Below are positions 18,290 through 27,126 of a DNA stretch of 64,000 nucleotides, one piece after another; the first letter of the stretch is position 1, and each line of letters starts with the position of its first letter. The notes below the pieces were generated by a model. That model was not told the DNA's origin. It saw only the letters and a list, made by a program, of their open reading frames with translations, and did not search any database. Source of the stretch: Woeseia oceani (GTDB lineage Bacteria; Pseudomonadota; Gammaproteobacteria; Steroidobacterales; Woeseiaceae); NCBI RefSeq assembly GCF_001677435.1, contig NZ_CP016268.1:1105001-1169000 (forward strand), in the 5' to 3' direction. The translations under genes were made by a program, and so were the position numbers.

Positions 18290-18784
18290 ATGTACTACTG
18301 CTACCTGACCACGCCGATTGGGGATTTACTGCTCGCCGGGGACGCGCAACACTTACACGTCATTAGCTTTCCGGAAGGGCCGAAACGTCGTGATCCAATG
18401 CCCGAATGGATTTATTCAGAGTCACCGTTTGCGGATGCCCGCGCCCAGTTGCTTGAGTATTTCTGCGGAACGCGGCAAACCTTCGATCTGCAGCTCGCAC
18501 CCTCCGGTACGGAGTTCCAGCTGGCCGTCCTCGCAGAGTTGCAGGCGATCCCGTATGGCACGACAGTCAGCTATGCCGACATCGCCTGCCGCATCGGTAG
18601 GCCGACGGCCGTGCGCGCGGTTGGCGCGGCGAACGGCCGCAATCCCATTCCTATCGTGATTCCGTGTCACCGCGTCATCGGCAGCGACGGCAAACTGACG
18701 GGGTTCGGCGGCGGTCTGCCTGTCAAAGAGGCACTCCTGCGCCTGGAGTTGGAGCATAGCCAGCTGCTGCCTGTAACACCCTGA
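18290..18784 (+). CDS. ogt: Methylated-DNA--protein-cysteine methyltransferase
   Basis: This 164-residue suicide repair protein removes methyl groups from O6-methylguanine and O4-methylthymine. The acceptor Cys126 lies in IVIPCHRVIGSDGKLTGFGG, the family signature. The DNA-binding helix TTVSYADIACRIGRPTAVRA and the Asn hinge (GAANGRNPI) are present. The ATG at 18290 is preceded by GGAGG. The gene is directly coupled to the Ada-AlkA gene, so together the pair supplies all activities of Ada plus AlkA and is probably induced by alkylation damage. Confidence 0.95.
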   Translation: MYYCYLTTPIGDLLLAGDAQHLHVISFPEGPKRRDPMPEWIYSESPFADARAQLLEYFCGTRQTFDLQLAPSGTEFQLAVLAELQAIPYGTTVSYADIACRIGRPTAVRAVGAANGRNPIPIVIPCHRVIGSDGKLTGFGGGLPVKEALLRLELEHSQLLPVTP

Positions 18785-18789
18785 ACATT

Positions 18790-18818
18790 ATGTTGTTCTA
18801 TAGCAACATTTGTATACC
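18790..18818. promoter_or_regulatory. Palindromic site and possible promoter upstream of the second receptor gene
   Basis: ATGTTG (18790-18795) and CAACAT (18804-18809) form an inverted repeat with eight bases between them. A possible -10 box, TATACC (18813-18818), follows directly. The geometry fits an operator over a promoter. The bound factor is unknown and the hexamers are poor, so the call is tentative. Confidence 0.3.
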
Positions 18819-18992
18819 TTAGACCCGGTCGCTACTGGGAAACCCCGACCGTTGTTGTTACATTACCTAAAGCGTTTCAGGACTATACGTGCTTTCGACA
18901 ATGCGAAACGACGGCCGATGGCACGGGGGAGCCAGTGTTGTGCTTGCACCTAAGCCCGGCTCGATACAGCGAAATTGGATGGAGATCCACAC

Positions 18993-21188
18993 ATGCAGAT
19001 TCTTACCAGGGTGAGTAAGGGAGTACTGTTGACGGCGTGTATCGTCGCAGCGTTTCCTGCAACGGCTTTCAGCCAGAACCGTACGGCTGATGCATTACTT
19101 GAAGAGATTATCGTTACCGGTACCAAGCGCGCTGGCGGTATCGATGTACAGGATGCTGGCGTTGCCATCACTGCTTACAACGAGTCGCAGCTCGATGCTA
19201 TGCATTTGCGCGACGTGCAGGCTATTGGCTACTCAGCACCGAGTGTGCAGCTTGAAGACATTGGTACGACGCGGGGAACAGCCAACTTTTCCATCCGCGG
19301 ACTCGGAATTAACAGCTCTATTCCATCCATCGATCCAACGGTAGGTGTATTCGTTGATGGTATGTATCTGGGGACTAACACAGGCGTGGTCCTCGATATA
19401 TTTGATTTGGAAGGTATCGAAGTCTTGCGTGGGCCGCAGGGACTCCTGTTTGGTCGCAACGTGACGGGTGGCGCAGTTCTGTTGCGAACGACACGGCCCA
19501 GCGATGCGTTTCGCTTCAAGGGCAAAATGGCCATGGAAACCGGTGACAATATCTATGCCTCAGCGCTGGTTACCGGGCCGCTGAGCGACCGGTGGCGAGG
19601 CAAGTTTTCCTTGTACCGCAATGACGACAGTGGCTGGCACACCAACCTCGCAACCGGTGAAGACCACGGTGCGGCTGAAACGACGATGGTTCGTGGCGGC
19701 CTTGAGTACCTGCCAAATGATTCGATGAACTTCCTGCTGCGTATGGAGCATGGCGAAACCGAAGGAGATGGCCCGGCATCGCAGAATGAGGGCTTGTACG
19801 GCACGACCGGTTTCGGATTCGCGATTGACGAGCCTGGCTACTATGACAATGAATGGAATCAATTCACGTTTGAGTCAACGTTCGATGTGAATGCCGGTGA
19901 CGGTGAGATCGTCAACATCCTTGGCTGGCGCGAATATTCATCAATGACATTGAGCGATATTGATTCGTCACCGATATTCCTGTTTCACGCGCCAGCGCGT
20001 ACGGAGCAGGACCAGTTCTCGAACGAGCTGCGTTACTCCGGTTCATACGACAACCTGTACGTGACGACCGGTGCCTACTTCTTCAAGCAGGACCTGTTGT
20101 ACCTTGAGCGCCGGCTAATTCAGGGTGGCGCGCTGGATATCACGGGTGGCGGTGATCAGGAGTCGGAAACATTCGCTGTCTTTGCGTCTCTTGACGTTGT
20201 TCTGAATGACGTATTCACACTGAACTTTGGCGGCCGCTATACGCAAGAAGAAAAGACGGCACGGATTGCGTCGATACCGTTGAACCTGTGTACGATTGAT
20301 GCCGGTTGCGCCAGTGCAGATCTTAATGACTCCCGCAGCTGGAAGAATTTCACGCCGAAAATTGGTATCCAGGTCAAACCGAACGACTCGACTCAGTTGT
20401 ACGGATTCTGGACAAAAGGCTTCCGCAGTGGTGGTTACAATATGCGTCACACCGCCGTTGCCATTCCGAACCGCAGCTTCGATGAAGAAGAGCAGTCGTC
20501 TTTCGAAGTGGGTGTCAAGAAGGACTTTGCTGACGGCCGCGTGCGTTTGAATGCCGCTGCTTATCACAACACTATCGAAGATATGCAGCGTGAGGTTAAC
20601 CTCACCGATCCGGTCGTTGGTGTGGTGCAGATCATCCAAAACACCGCTGACGCTACCATCACCGGCCTCGATCTCGAAGCAAGCTGGGTGCTGTCAGATT
20701 CGTTGTTCCTGTCCACCAGTCTTGGCTACGTCGACGGCCAGTACGACGAAGTGAACTTCGACATTTCGAGTGACGGTGTCATCGACGCGGGTGACCGTGC
20801 ACTGCAATTGCCACGGCTTGCTCCCTGGTCCTACGGTGCGCAGCTGGTTTATACCCGCGACTATTCCTGGGGCAATTTGTCGATGCAGGCCAGCGGCTAT
20901 CGCCGCGATCCGGCGAAGTACACTGATAACAACCGTGGTTCGCTGCGAGCTGCCGACATGTTTGACGCCAGCGTCAACCTGGGCTTCAAAGACAACCGAT
21001 TGAAGTTCTCGCTCTACGGCAAGAACCTGAAAGACGAGTCAACGATCGGTGGCGATACCCAATTGCCAGGCAACTTCCCAGGCAGTCCGGGCTTCCCGGT
21101 GCCGGGATTGTCGGGCAACAAAGCGACCTTCTCGCCGCTGAACAAAGGCCGTGTGTACGGTCTGGAAGTTATTTACGACTACGAATAG
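18993..21188 (+). CDS. TonB-dependent outer-membrane receptor
   Basis: This 731-residue protein has a signal peptide (about 1-27, ending TAFSQ). A TonB box-like segment (EEIIVTGTKR, about 37-46) comes next, then a plug with SIRGLGIN, VGVFVDGMYLGT and LEGIEVLRGPQGLLFGRNVT, then a beta-barrel. The layout is that of siderophore, vitamin B12 or carbohydrate receptors common in marine gammaproteobacteria. The substrate cannot be named from sequence. The ATG at 18993 has GGAG eight bases upstream. The C-terminus ends VYGLEVIYDYE rather than in the usual aromatic residue. It is monocistronic, closed by a terminator. Confidence 0.92.
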   Translation: MQILTRVSKGVLLTACIVAAFPATAFSQNRTADALLEEIIVTGTKRAGGIDVQDAGVAITAYNESQLDAMHLRDVQAIGYSAPSVQLEDIGTTRGTANFSIRGLGINSSIPSIDPTVGVFVDGMYLGTNTGVVLDIFDLEGIEVLRGPQGLLFGRNVTGGAVLLRTTRPSDAFRFKGKMAMETGDNIYASALVTGPLSDRWRGKFSLYRNDDSGWHTNLATGEDHGAAETTMVRGGLEYLPNDSMNFLLRMEHGETEGDGPASQNEGLYGTTGFGFAIDEPGYYDNEWNQFTFESTFDVNAGDGEIVNILGWREYSSMTLSDIDSSPIFLFHAPARTEQDQFSNELRYSGSYDNLYVTTGAYFFKQDLLYLERRLIQGGALDITGGGDQESETFAVFASLDVVLNDVFTLNFGGRYTQEEKTARIASIPLNLCTIDAGCASADLNDSRSWKNFTPKIGIQVKPNDSTQLYGFWTKGFRSGGYNMRHTAVAIPNRSFDEEEQSSFEVGVKKDFADGRVRLNAAAYHNTIEDMQREVNLTDPVVGVVQIIQNTADATITGLDLEASWVLSDSLFLSTSLGYVDGQYDEVNFDISSDGVIDAGDRALQLPRLAPWSYGAQLVYTRDYSWGNLSMQASGYRRDPAKYTDNNRGSLRAADMFDASVNLGFKDNRLKFSLYGKNLKDESTIGGDTQLPGNFPGSPGFPVPGLSGNKATFSPLNKGRVYGLEVIYDYE

Positions 21189-21209
21189 ACGCGGTTCGCC
21201 AAACAAGAA

Positions 21210-21236
21210 AGCCCCGGCTGGTCCGGGGCTTTTTTT
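21210..21236 (+). terminator. Rho-independent terminator after the second receptor gene
   Basis: An eight-base-pair stem AGCCCCGG/CCGGGGCT with a five-base loop is followed by six T residues. Confidence 0.93.
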
Positions 21237-21305
21237 GTGCTCTGCTTTCGTCCGCCGAGTATTGGAGGCAGCCGAAGATTATCAATGCGCTGGTCGGTCT
21301 GCGTA

Positions 21306-22325
21306 TTACCCGGGTTCCGCAAGGCGTACGATTTGCTTGCCGACGTTCTTGCCCTGCAATACATCTAGCAATGCCTGCGGCGCATTCTCAATTCCCTCGG
21401 CCACCGTTTCCCGGTAGTTCAGGCGACCTTCGGCCAGCCAGCCACTCGCTTTGCGTACGTACTCCATACAGGCATCGCGATCGTCGCTGACTATGAAACC
21501 TTTGATTGTCAGGCGTCGTGCAATCATCAGCATCATGCCGCGCGGGCCTGGTTCCTGATGCGCATCGTTGTAATTGGAAATCATTCCGCAGAGTGCAATG
21601 CGACCAAAGTTGCGCATATTCCAGAGTGCCGCTTCAAAAATCTTCCCGCCAACGTTTTCGAAATTGACGTCAATGCCGTCCGGACACACGCTGGCGATGC
21701 TTTTGGCGATGTTGTCGCTGGTCTTGTAGTTGAACATCGCGTCGTAGCCGAAATCGCTTTCACACAACTCAATTTTTTCGTCAGAGCCCGCGCACCCGGT
21801 TACCCGGCAACCGTGGATCTTGGCGAGTTGTCCGACGATGCTGCCGACGGCGCCCGAGGCCGCCGATACAAATACGGTGTCACCGGGCTTCGCCGCGGCG
21901 GTTTTCATCAGCCCGACCCAGGCGGTCATACCCGGCATGCCCAGTATGCCGAGATGGTAGGAGAGCGGGACCGCGCCCTCCGCAACCTGGTGCAGACCGG
22001 TGCCGTCGGAGATTGAATAGTTTTCCCAGCCCAACATGCCGCTGACAAAATCACCTTTTGCGAATGAGTCGTTACGACTTTCGACGACCTGACCGACGAC
22101 GCCTGCCTGTAGCACTTCGCCGATCTGAAACGGCGGCACGTAGGATTTGGTGTCATTCATGCGCCCGCGCATGTACGGGTCGACTGACATGAATAGATTA
22201 CGTACCAGCAATTCGCCGTCGGCGGGCTCGGTGACAGGAGCGTCGGTCAATGTGAAATTGTCTGCGCTTACCCAGCCATCCGGGCGGCTGGCAAGGCGAA
22301 TCTGGCGATTGATCATGTTTGCCAT
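21306..22325 (-). CDS. NADP-dependent medium-chain reductase of the CurA/leukotriene B4 12-hydroxydehydrogenase type
   Basis: The 339-residue protein has the MDR fold. The N-terminal segment NRQIRLASRPDGWVSADNF is typical of the CurA/YncB group. MSVDPYMRGRM follows, and the nucleotide-binding motif AASGAVGSIVGQLAK lies near 155-169. The zinc ligands of alcohol dehydrogenases are lacking, as expected for double-bond reductases. Members use NADPH to reduce alpha,beta-unsaturated ketones or aldehydes such as curcumin or lipid-peroxidation products. The natural substrate here is unknown. The flavin split-barrel protein and the anion transporter lie upstream in the same direction. Confidence 0.9.
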   Translation of the reverse strand: MANMINRQIRLASRPDGWVSADNFTLTDAPVTEPADGELLVRNLFMSVDPYMRGRMNDTKSYVPPFQIGEVLQAGVVGQVVESRNDSFAKGDFVSGMLGWENYSISDGTGLHQVAEGAVPLSYHLGILGMPGMTAWVGLMKTAAAKPGDTVFVSAASGAVGSIVGQLAKIHGCRVTGCAGSDEKIELCESDFGYDAMFNYKTSDNIAKSIASVCPDGIDVNFENVGGKIFEAALWNMRNFGRIALCGMISNYNDAHQEPGPRGMMLMIARRLTIKGFIVSDDRDACMEYVRKASGWLAEGRLNYRETVAEGIENAPQALLDVLQGKNVGKQIVRLAEPG

Positions 22326-22395
22326 GGCAATGATGCTCCATGTGATGTGTCGGTGCGTAGCGAGCCTACTGTACCGCAGATATTGCGCACTTGGT

Positions 22396-23064
22396 TCAAA
22401 GTCGCCGATTTTGCAGGGCGAGCACGGCAGGCGATGGCCTTACGCCGGGCTGCAGGCGCTCATCATCGATCAATTGCCCCGAATTTGAGACCACGGGCAA
22501 TGTCCCTGCCCACACAGGAATGCCGTAGTCGTCTTCTTCGTCTTCAGGCAGTCCACTGGCAACCTTGGCAGCGGCGCTGTCGATGGAAACGGCGATAACG
22601 CCGGTCATTTTTACTTCGCGCTCAAGCGGTGCGCGCAGTTCATCCCAGCGGCCGGGCATGAGCTGTTCGCTAATGCACTTCATCGCGTGCAGTTTTTCCT
22701 GTGCGGATTCAATGAGAGTTGCTACGCCATGCACCGTTACCGAGCGATAGTTCATTGATGAATTGAATGCCGAGCGCGCCAGCACTATGCCGTCCAGCAG
22801 AGTGACATTGATGCAGACCTTGCTGTTCTCGGCGAGCATTCGGATCACTCGTGCTTTCCGCGCGCCGTGAAGGTACAACGTTTCGCCGTCACGAGCGTGA
22901 ATCATCGGCACGACAAGCGGCTGGCCGTCCTGTACGAATGCCACATGTGCAACCAGCCCGGTATCGAGGATGCGGTGCACAAGTTCGCGATCGTAGCTGG
23001 CCTTGTCGCGCAACTGCCGGACGCTGTTCTGTTTGCCGACTGCGTAATTGTCTTCCTGCGTCAT
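22396..23064 (-). CDS. Pyridoxamine 5'-phosphate oxidase-like flavin split-barrel protein
   Basis: This 222-residue protein has the beta-barrel pattern of the FMN-binding split-barrel family: GLVAHVAFVQDGQPLVVPMI, then LYLHGARKARVIRML, and NVTLLDGIVLARSAFNSSMNYRSV. These resemble the PNPOx-like and nitroimidazole-resistance group. No reaction can be assigned. A ribosome-binding site (AGAGGA) precedes the ATG at 23064. It begins 16 bases after the anion transporter stop and ends 70 bases before the reductase start, so the three genes could be one operon. Confidence 0.82.
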   Translation of the reverse strand: MTQEDNYAVGKQNSVRQLRDKASYDRELVHRILDTGLVAHVAFVQDGQPLVVPMIHARDGETLYLHGARKARVIRMLAENSKVCINVTLLDGIVLARSAFNSSMNYRSVTVHGVATLIESAQEKLHAMKCISEQLMPGRWDELRAPLEREVKMTGVIAVSIDSAAAKVASGLPEDEEDDYGIPVWAGTLPVVSNSGQLIDDERLQPGVRPSPAVLALQNRRL

Positions 23065-23080
23065 GGCGTCCTCTTGCGTA

Positions 23081-24568
23081 TCAATGAAGAAATCGGGGTG
23101 CCAGCGTCAATGCAATCAAAGTTACCAGCGCGATGCCGATGAGGTTGAGTGCGAAACCGGCGCGAACCATTTTGGGAATCGTAAGCAGTCCGGAGCCGAA
23201 TACGATGGCGTTGGGCGGTGTCGCAACTGGCAGCATGAACGCACAACTTGCCGCGAACGTCACCGGCACCGCGAGGACCACCGGGTCAATACCTGCTTCG
23301 ATGGCAATAGCTCCAACTACCGGGAGAAAGGTGGCTGTCGTCGCGATATTGCTGGTGAGTTCTGTAAGGAAAATGATCAATGCCGCGACGAGCATGACCA
23401 ACAGTGCAATTGGCAGCGCGCCGAACGCATTGAGGCTGGTGCCCAACCACGCGGCAAGTCCGGTGTTACTGAAAGCCCCCGCAAGTGATAAACCACCCCC
23501 GAACAGCAACAATATGCTCCATGGCAATTTTTCAACATGTACCCAACGGATAAGAAGCGGGTCGTTGCGATCGCCACTTGGTATCAAGAACAGCGCGACG
23601 GCGCCGGCCATGGCGATACCGGAGTCATCCAGTCCCGACAGGCCGGGTAGCTGAATGAGCAGCGGACGGAAAATCCAGGCCAGGGCGAGTACTACGAATA
23701 CGATACCGACCCGCTGTTCCGGAATGGAAATCGTGCCCATGTCGTCTTTCATGGCACGCAGTGTGGCGCGGCCCTCGCCGGAGGTCTTGAAGTCAACGCG
23801 GAATACCCAGCGTGTCAGAGACAGCCACGCAAGTGGCAGCAACAACGCGCTCATGGGTATCCCGACCATCATCCAGCTTGAGAAATCGATGGTTGTACCG
23901 TAGCTCTCGAGCATGAACGCAGCCAGCAAGGCGTTCGGCACTGTGCCGACCAGAGTAGCCATGCCGCCAATCGAGGACGCGTACGCGATTCCCAGCAACA
24001 GTGCGTACTGAAAGTCGTGGCGGGCCCGGTCGTCAAGGCCGCCAACCGTCGAATGAATGACGCCGATGATGGACACGGCAATAGGCAGCATCATCATGGT
24101 TGTTGAAGTATTCATTACCCACATGCTCAACAGAGCACTGGCAATCATGAAGCCGCCTATCAGGGATCGGCCATTGCCACCTGCGTGCTGCAGAATAGTC
24201 AGGGCTATCCGCCGATGCAGATTCCAGCGTTGCATGGTAAAGGCGACGATGAAACCGCCGAGAAAAAGATAGATCACTTTGTTCGCGTACGGTGATGACG
24301 TTGTCTGCATATCCGCGATACCGAGTAGCGGGAACGCGACCAGTGGGAGTAGCGCGGTAACGGCAATCGGGACCGCCTCTGTTGCCCACCATACGGCCAT
24401 GAGCAATGCCATTGCGGCTGTGCGCCAGGCTGCAACCGACAAGTCACCGGGCGGGTTTGAGAGCAGTATGGATAATGCCAGCAGGGGGCCAAGGATGAGG
24501 CCTACCGTCTGGTGTGTACTTCGTCCGTCTAGCGCTGATTCACTCAATACTCTTCCCCCGCCGTTCAT
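23081..24568 (-). CDS. SLC13 (DASS)-family dicarboxylate/anion:sodium symporter
   Basis: About 495 residues with roughly 11-12 membrane spans and the two hairpin motifs of DASS transporters: WVMNTSTTMMMLPIAVSI (the Ser-Asn-Thr-type site, here MNTS) and LTELTSNIATTATFLPVVGA (second SNT-like site, TSNIATT). The C-terminal signature FMLPVATPPNAIVFGSG is also present. It should bring dicarboxylates such as succinate or malate, or sulfate, into the cell with Na+. The start is uncertain: ATG at 24568 lacks a ribosome-binding site, while a TTG at 24547 has GGGGGAAGAG just upstream. A perfect inverted repeat lies about 80 bases before it. Confidence 0.88.
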   Translation of the reverse strand: MNGGGRVLSESALDGRSTHQTVGLILGPLLALSILLSNPPGDLSVAAWRTAAMALLMAVWWATEAVPIAVTALLPLVAFPLLGIADMQTTSSPYANKVIYLFLGGFIVAFTMQRWNLHRRIALTILQHAGGNGRSLIGGFMIASALLSMWVMNTSTTMMMLPIAVSIIGVIHSTVGGLDDRARHDFQYALLLGIAYASSIGGMATLVGTVPNALLAAFMLESYGTTIDFSSWMMVGIPMSALLLPLAWLSLTRWVFRVDFKTSGEGRATLRAMKDDMGTISIPEQRVGIVFVVLALAWIFRPLLIQLPGLSGLDDSGIAMAGAVALFLIPSGDRNDPLLIRWVHVEKLPWSILLLFGGGLSLAGAFSNTGLAAWLGTSLNAFGALPIALLVMLVAALIIFLTELTSNIATTATFLPVVGAIAIEAGIDPVVLAVPVTFAASCAFMLPVATPPNAIVFGSGLLTIPKMVRAGFALNLIGIALVTLIALTLAPRFLH

Positions 24569-24645
24569 CTTGAAGCAGCGAAGCGTACCTTGCTGCTCGT
24601 CCGGGTACGAGTTCGGGGCGCAGACGTACCGACCCGATCTCGCCC

Positions 24646-24682
24646 ACATCTTGTGTGACTATCGCAGTAGCCCACAAGATGT
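24646..24682. promoter_or_regulatory. Perfect 10-base inverted repeat in the divergent spacer
   Basis: ACATCTTGTG (24646-24655) is followed 17 bases later by CACAAGATGT (24673-24682). The spacer carries a smaller ACT/AGT inverted repeat around ATCGC. It lies between the anion transporter gene and the OPT transporter gene. It could be an operator bound by a dimeric regulator or an RNA hairpin; no T-run follows on either strand, so it is not a terminator. Confidence 0.5.
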
Positions 24683-25043
24683 AGTAGCATTCTCGCCGTA
24701 CCATACCGGTACGCACGGAGATGGAGTGTTATCAGGGCAGATCCGATGTCACCGCAGGCAGGAATGCCAGTCAGGTTTCGGTAGCGCGTTTCCTCTCAAT
24801 TCACGCGACCGTAGCCGCTTCCGGAGCGGCAACCAACTGGCGGTACATCGATTCGGCACGGCGAATGGCGATTGATGCTGACGCAAGGAGCGTAGCAACG
24901 ATCAGCAACCGCGCAGTGCCAGCCGGTTAACATCCGCGCTTCTATGCCGCCCAGTTTCTGGGCGGCTTTTTTATTGGCGCATGCGGTGCCTGTCATCAGG
25001 CTTTTGTGTATCGTGTTCTTCCGCTGCCGGGAGGTTCAGACGC
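24683..25043 (+). other. Leader or unannotated small transcript ahead of the OPT transporter gene
   Basis: About 360 bases without a convincing gene. The terminator inside it (24947-24973) has no plus-strand gene before it, so either a small RNA or small gene of up to about 250 bases ends there, or it is an attenuator in the OPT gene leader. A 69-codon frame starts at 24721, but its ATG touches the GGAG directly and its composition is not protein-like. Confidence 0.35.
24947..24973 (+). terminator. Rho-independent terminator with no recognised gene before it
   Basis: A nine-base-pair stem GCCGCCCAG/CTGGGCGGC with a TTT loop is followed by six T residues. It is 70 bases upstream of the OPT transporter start codon. 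The T-run is only on the plus strand. Confidence 0.85.
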
Positions 25044-27023
25044 ATGAGCAGTACTCAGGAAAAAAGGACGGGCCTGTCACCGCTCGCTTACCTTGTGCCA
25101 GACGAGGGTAAAGAGTACGAGCCCTATGTACCACCTGCTGCTGCACTGCCTGAGCTGACACTGAAATCGGTATTGCTGGGTATCTTCTTTGGCGTCGTGT
25201 TCGGCGCGGCCAATGCTTACCTCGGCTTGCGTGCGGGCCTTACTATCAGTACCTCCATACCGGTCGCGGTGATGACCGTCGCGGCCTTCAAAGCGCTGGA
25301 GTCGGTCGGCTATTCCGGGAATATCCTCGAAGCCAACTTGTCGCAAACCATCGGCTCGGCATCCAGTTCGCTCGCCAGTGGCGTGATCTTCACCTTGCCT
25401 GCGTTATTCCTGTGGGGCCTTGCTCCGGGCTTGTTGCAAATGACTCTGCTGGCGCTGTGTGGAGGACTCATAGGCATCCTGTTCATGATTCCGTTGCGGC
25501 GACTATTGATCAAGGGCGAACACGGTCGTTTGCCGTACCCGGAAGGCACGGCTTGCGCTGAAGTATTGGTTGCCAACGAAGTGGGTGGCCAAAACGCGCG
25601 TTACATTTTTTTCGGCCTGGGCCTGGGGGCTTTTTTCAAGTTCCTGACCTCGTGGCTGCACGTGATTCCTGCTCAAGTGGCCAGCAAGATACCGTTTCTG
25701 AAAAAGGGCGAACTGGGACTGGATCTGTCGGCGGCGCTGTTTGGTGTCGGCTATATCCTCGGGCCGCGCATTGCGACGGTGATGGTGGGCGGAGGTCTGC
25801 TGGCCTGGGTTGTCATCATCCCGTCGATCAATGCCTGGGGTGAAGGCTTCACGACTCCGGTGTTTCCGGAAACCGTGCGTCTGATTGCGGACATGAGTCC
25901 GGCCCAGCTCTGGACGCGTTACGTGCGTTATATCGGCGCAGGCGCGGTTGCTACCGCCGGTATCATCACGTTGATACGCAGTATTCCGGTGATGGTGCAT
26001 AGCTTTCGCATCGGGACCGGGGAGTTGCAGGCTTGCCTGGGCGATGGGTCCGAACCGCCTGGCGCTGTTAGCCGCACGGATAGCGACTTGCCATTGAAGT
26101 TTGTCGGCTTTGGGCTGCTGGTCGTCGCGGCAGTGCTGGCCTTCGTACCGCAGGTGTTTAGTGATATTGGTGGCTTGCCCGTGCGACTGGTGGCCGCTGT
26201 ATGCGTGGTTGTGTTCGCGTTCTTCTTTGTGACCGTCGCCTCGAGAATTGTTGGTCTGGTTGGCGTGACCAGCAATCCAACCAGCGGTATGACGATTGCC
26301 TCGTTACTGGGTACCGCTGGCATTTTTCTGGTCATGGGCTGGACAGATATGGCGGGAAAGGCGGGCGCATTGACAGTCGGCTGTGTTGTCGCGATCGCCG
26401 CATCCATCGCAGGCGATACATCTCAGGATTTAAAAACGGGTTACCTGCTCGGTGCGACGCCGCGCCGCCAACAAATCGGTGAACTCATCGGCGTGCTGTC
26501 ATCGGCGACCTTCGTTTGCCTGTCGGTATTGTTGCTGGCGGAGACCTTCACTTTTGGTGGCACGGAATTGCCCGCACCGCAGGCAACGCTGATGAAACTG
26601 GTTATCGAAGGCGTGCTTGATCAACAATTACCCTGGGGCTTTGTCGGTATTGGTATCGGTATAGCGTTGTTGTGCGAGTTATTAAAGGTCCCATCGTTGC
26701 CCTTTGCCGTCGGCGTTTACCTGCCTGTGTCAACGATGACGCCGTTATTCCTGGGCGGATTGTTGCGCGGCTTTTTTGAGCGCCAGGCGAAGTCCAGAGA
26801 CGTTGCGGCAGTACGTCGCGAGAGAGGCATATTGCTGGGCAGCGGTTTCGTTGGTGGCGAAGGATTGCTGGGCGTGGGCATCGCCGCTGTTGCGTTCGTG
26901 CAGAACCGCAAGCCAGAGGGGATCGGTACAGAGTGGCTGGGTGCTCCATGGCTTGTTGAAACCGTTGGGTTGATTGCATTCGGGTTTTTCATTGCCGGCT
27001 TTGTACACTTGATCAGGCGATGA
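25044..27023 (+). CDS. OPT-family oligopeptide/metal-chelate transporter
   Basis: This 659-residue integral membrane protein has about 14-16 spans. The opening segment FFGVVFGAANAYLGLRAGLTISTSIPVAV is cut here into FFGVVFGAANAYLGLRAG and TISTSIPVAV; it and the AEVLVANEVGG, GDTSQDLKTGYLLGATPRRQQ and LPFAVGVYLPVSTMTP segments are typical of the bacterial OPT family. Members import oligopeptides or metal-chelate compounds. The start at 25044 was chosen because GGGAGG lies nine bases upstream; the in-frame sequence from 24981 is Cys/Ser-rich and not protein-like. The cupin lipoprotein gene begins about 100 bases after its stop. Confidence 0.92.
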   Translation: MSSTQEKRTGLSPLAYLVPDEGKEYEPYVPPAAALPELTLKSVLLGIFFGVVFGAANAYLGLRAGLTISTSIPVAVMTVAAFKALESVGYSGNILEANLSQTIGSASSSLASGVIFTLPALFLWGLAPGLLQMTLLALCGGLIGILFMIPLRRLLIKGEHGRLPYPEGTACAEVLVANEVGGQNARYIFFGLGLGAFFKFLTSWLHVIPAQVASKIPFLKKGELGLDLSAALFGVGYILGPRIATVMVGGGLLAWVVIIPSINAWGEGFTTPVFPETVRLIADMSPAQLWTRYVRYIGAGAVATAGIITLIRSIPVMVHSFRIGTGELQACLGDGSEPPGAVSRTDSDLPLKFVGFGLLVVAAVLAFVPQVFSDIGGLPVRLVAAVCVVVFAFFFVTVASRIVGLVGVTSNPTSGMTIASLLGTAGIFLVMGWTDMAGKAGALTVGCVVAIAASIAGDTSQDLKTGYLLGATPRRQQIGELIGVLSSATFVCLSVLLLAETFTFGGTELPAPQATLMKLVIEGVLDQQLPWGFVGIGIGIALLCELLKVPSLPFAVGVYLPVSTMTPLFLGGLLRGFFERQAKSRDVAAVRRERGILLGSGFVGGEGLLGVGIAAVAFVQNRKPEGIGTEWLGAPWLVETVGLIAFGFFIAGFVHLIRR

Positions 27024-27126
27024 ACGTGTCTCAATGGAGTTCCGCTGAATGGGAACTCTGTCGCAGTCTGACGGCGATGTTCACTGTCAGTATGCATCAG
27101 GAATCAATTGCAGGAGAGTAGTGCCC

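Noticed and set aside
24721-24930. 69-codon open frame before the orphan terminator
   Set aside because: Its ATG directly touches the GGAG, composition is not protein-like, and a second frame is equally open. A small RNA or leader is as likely.
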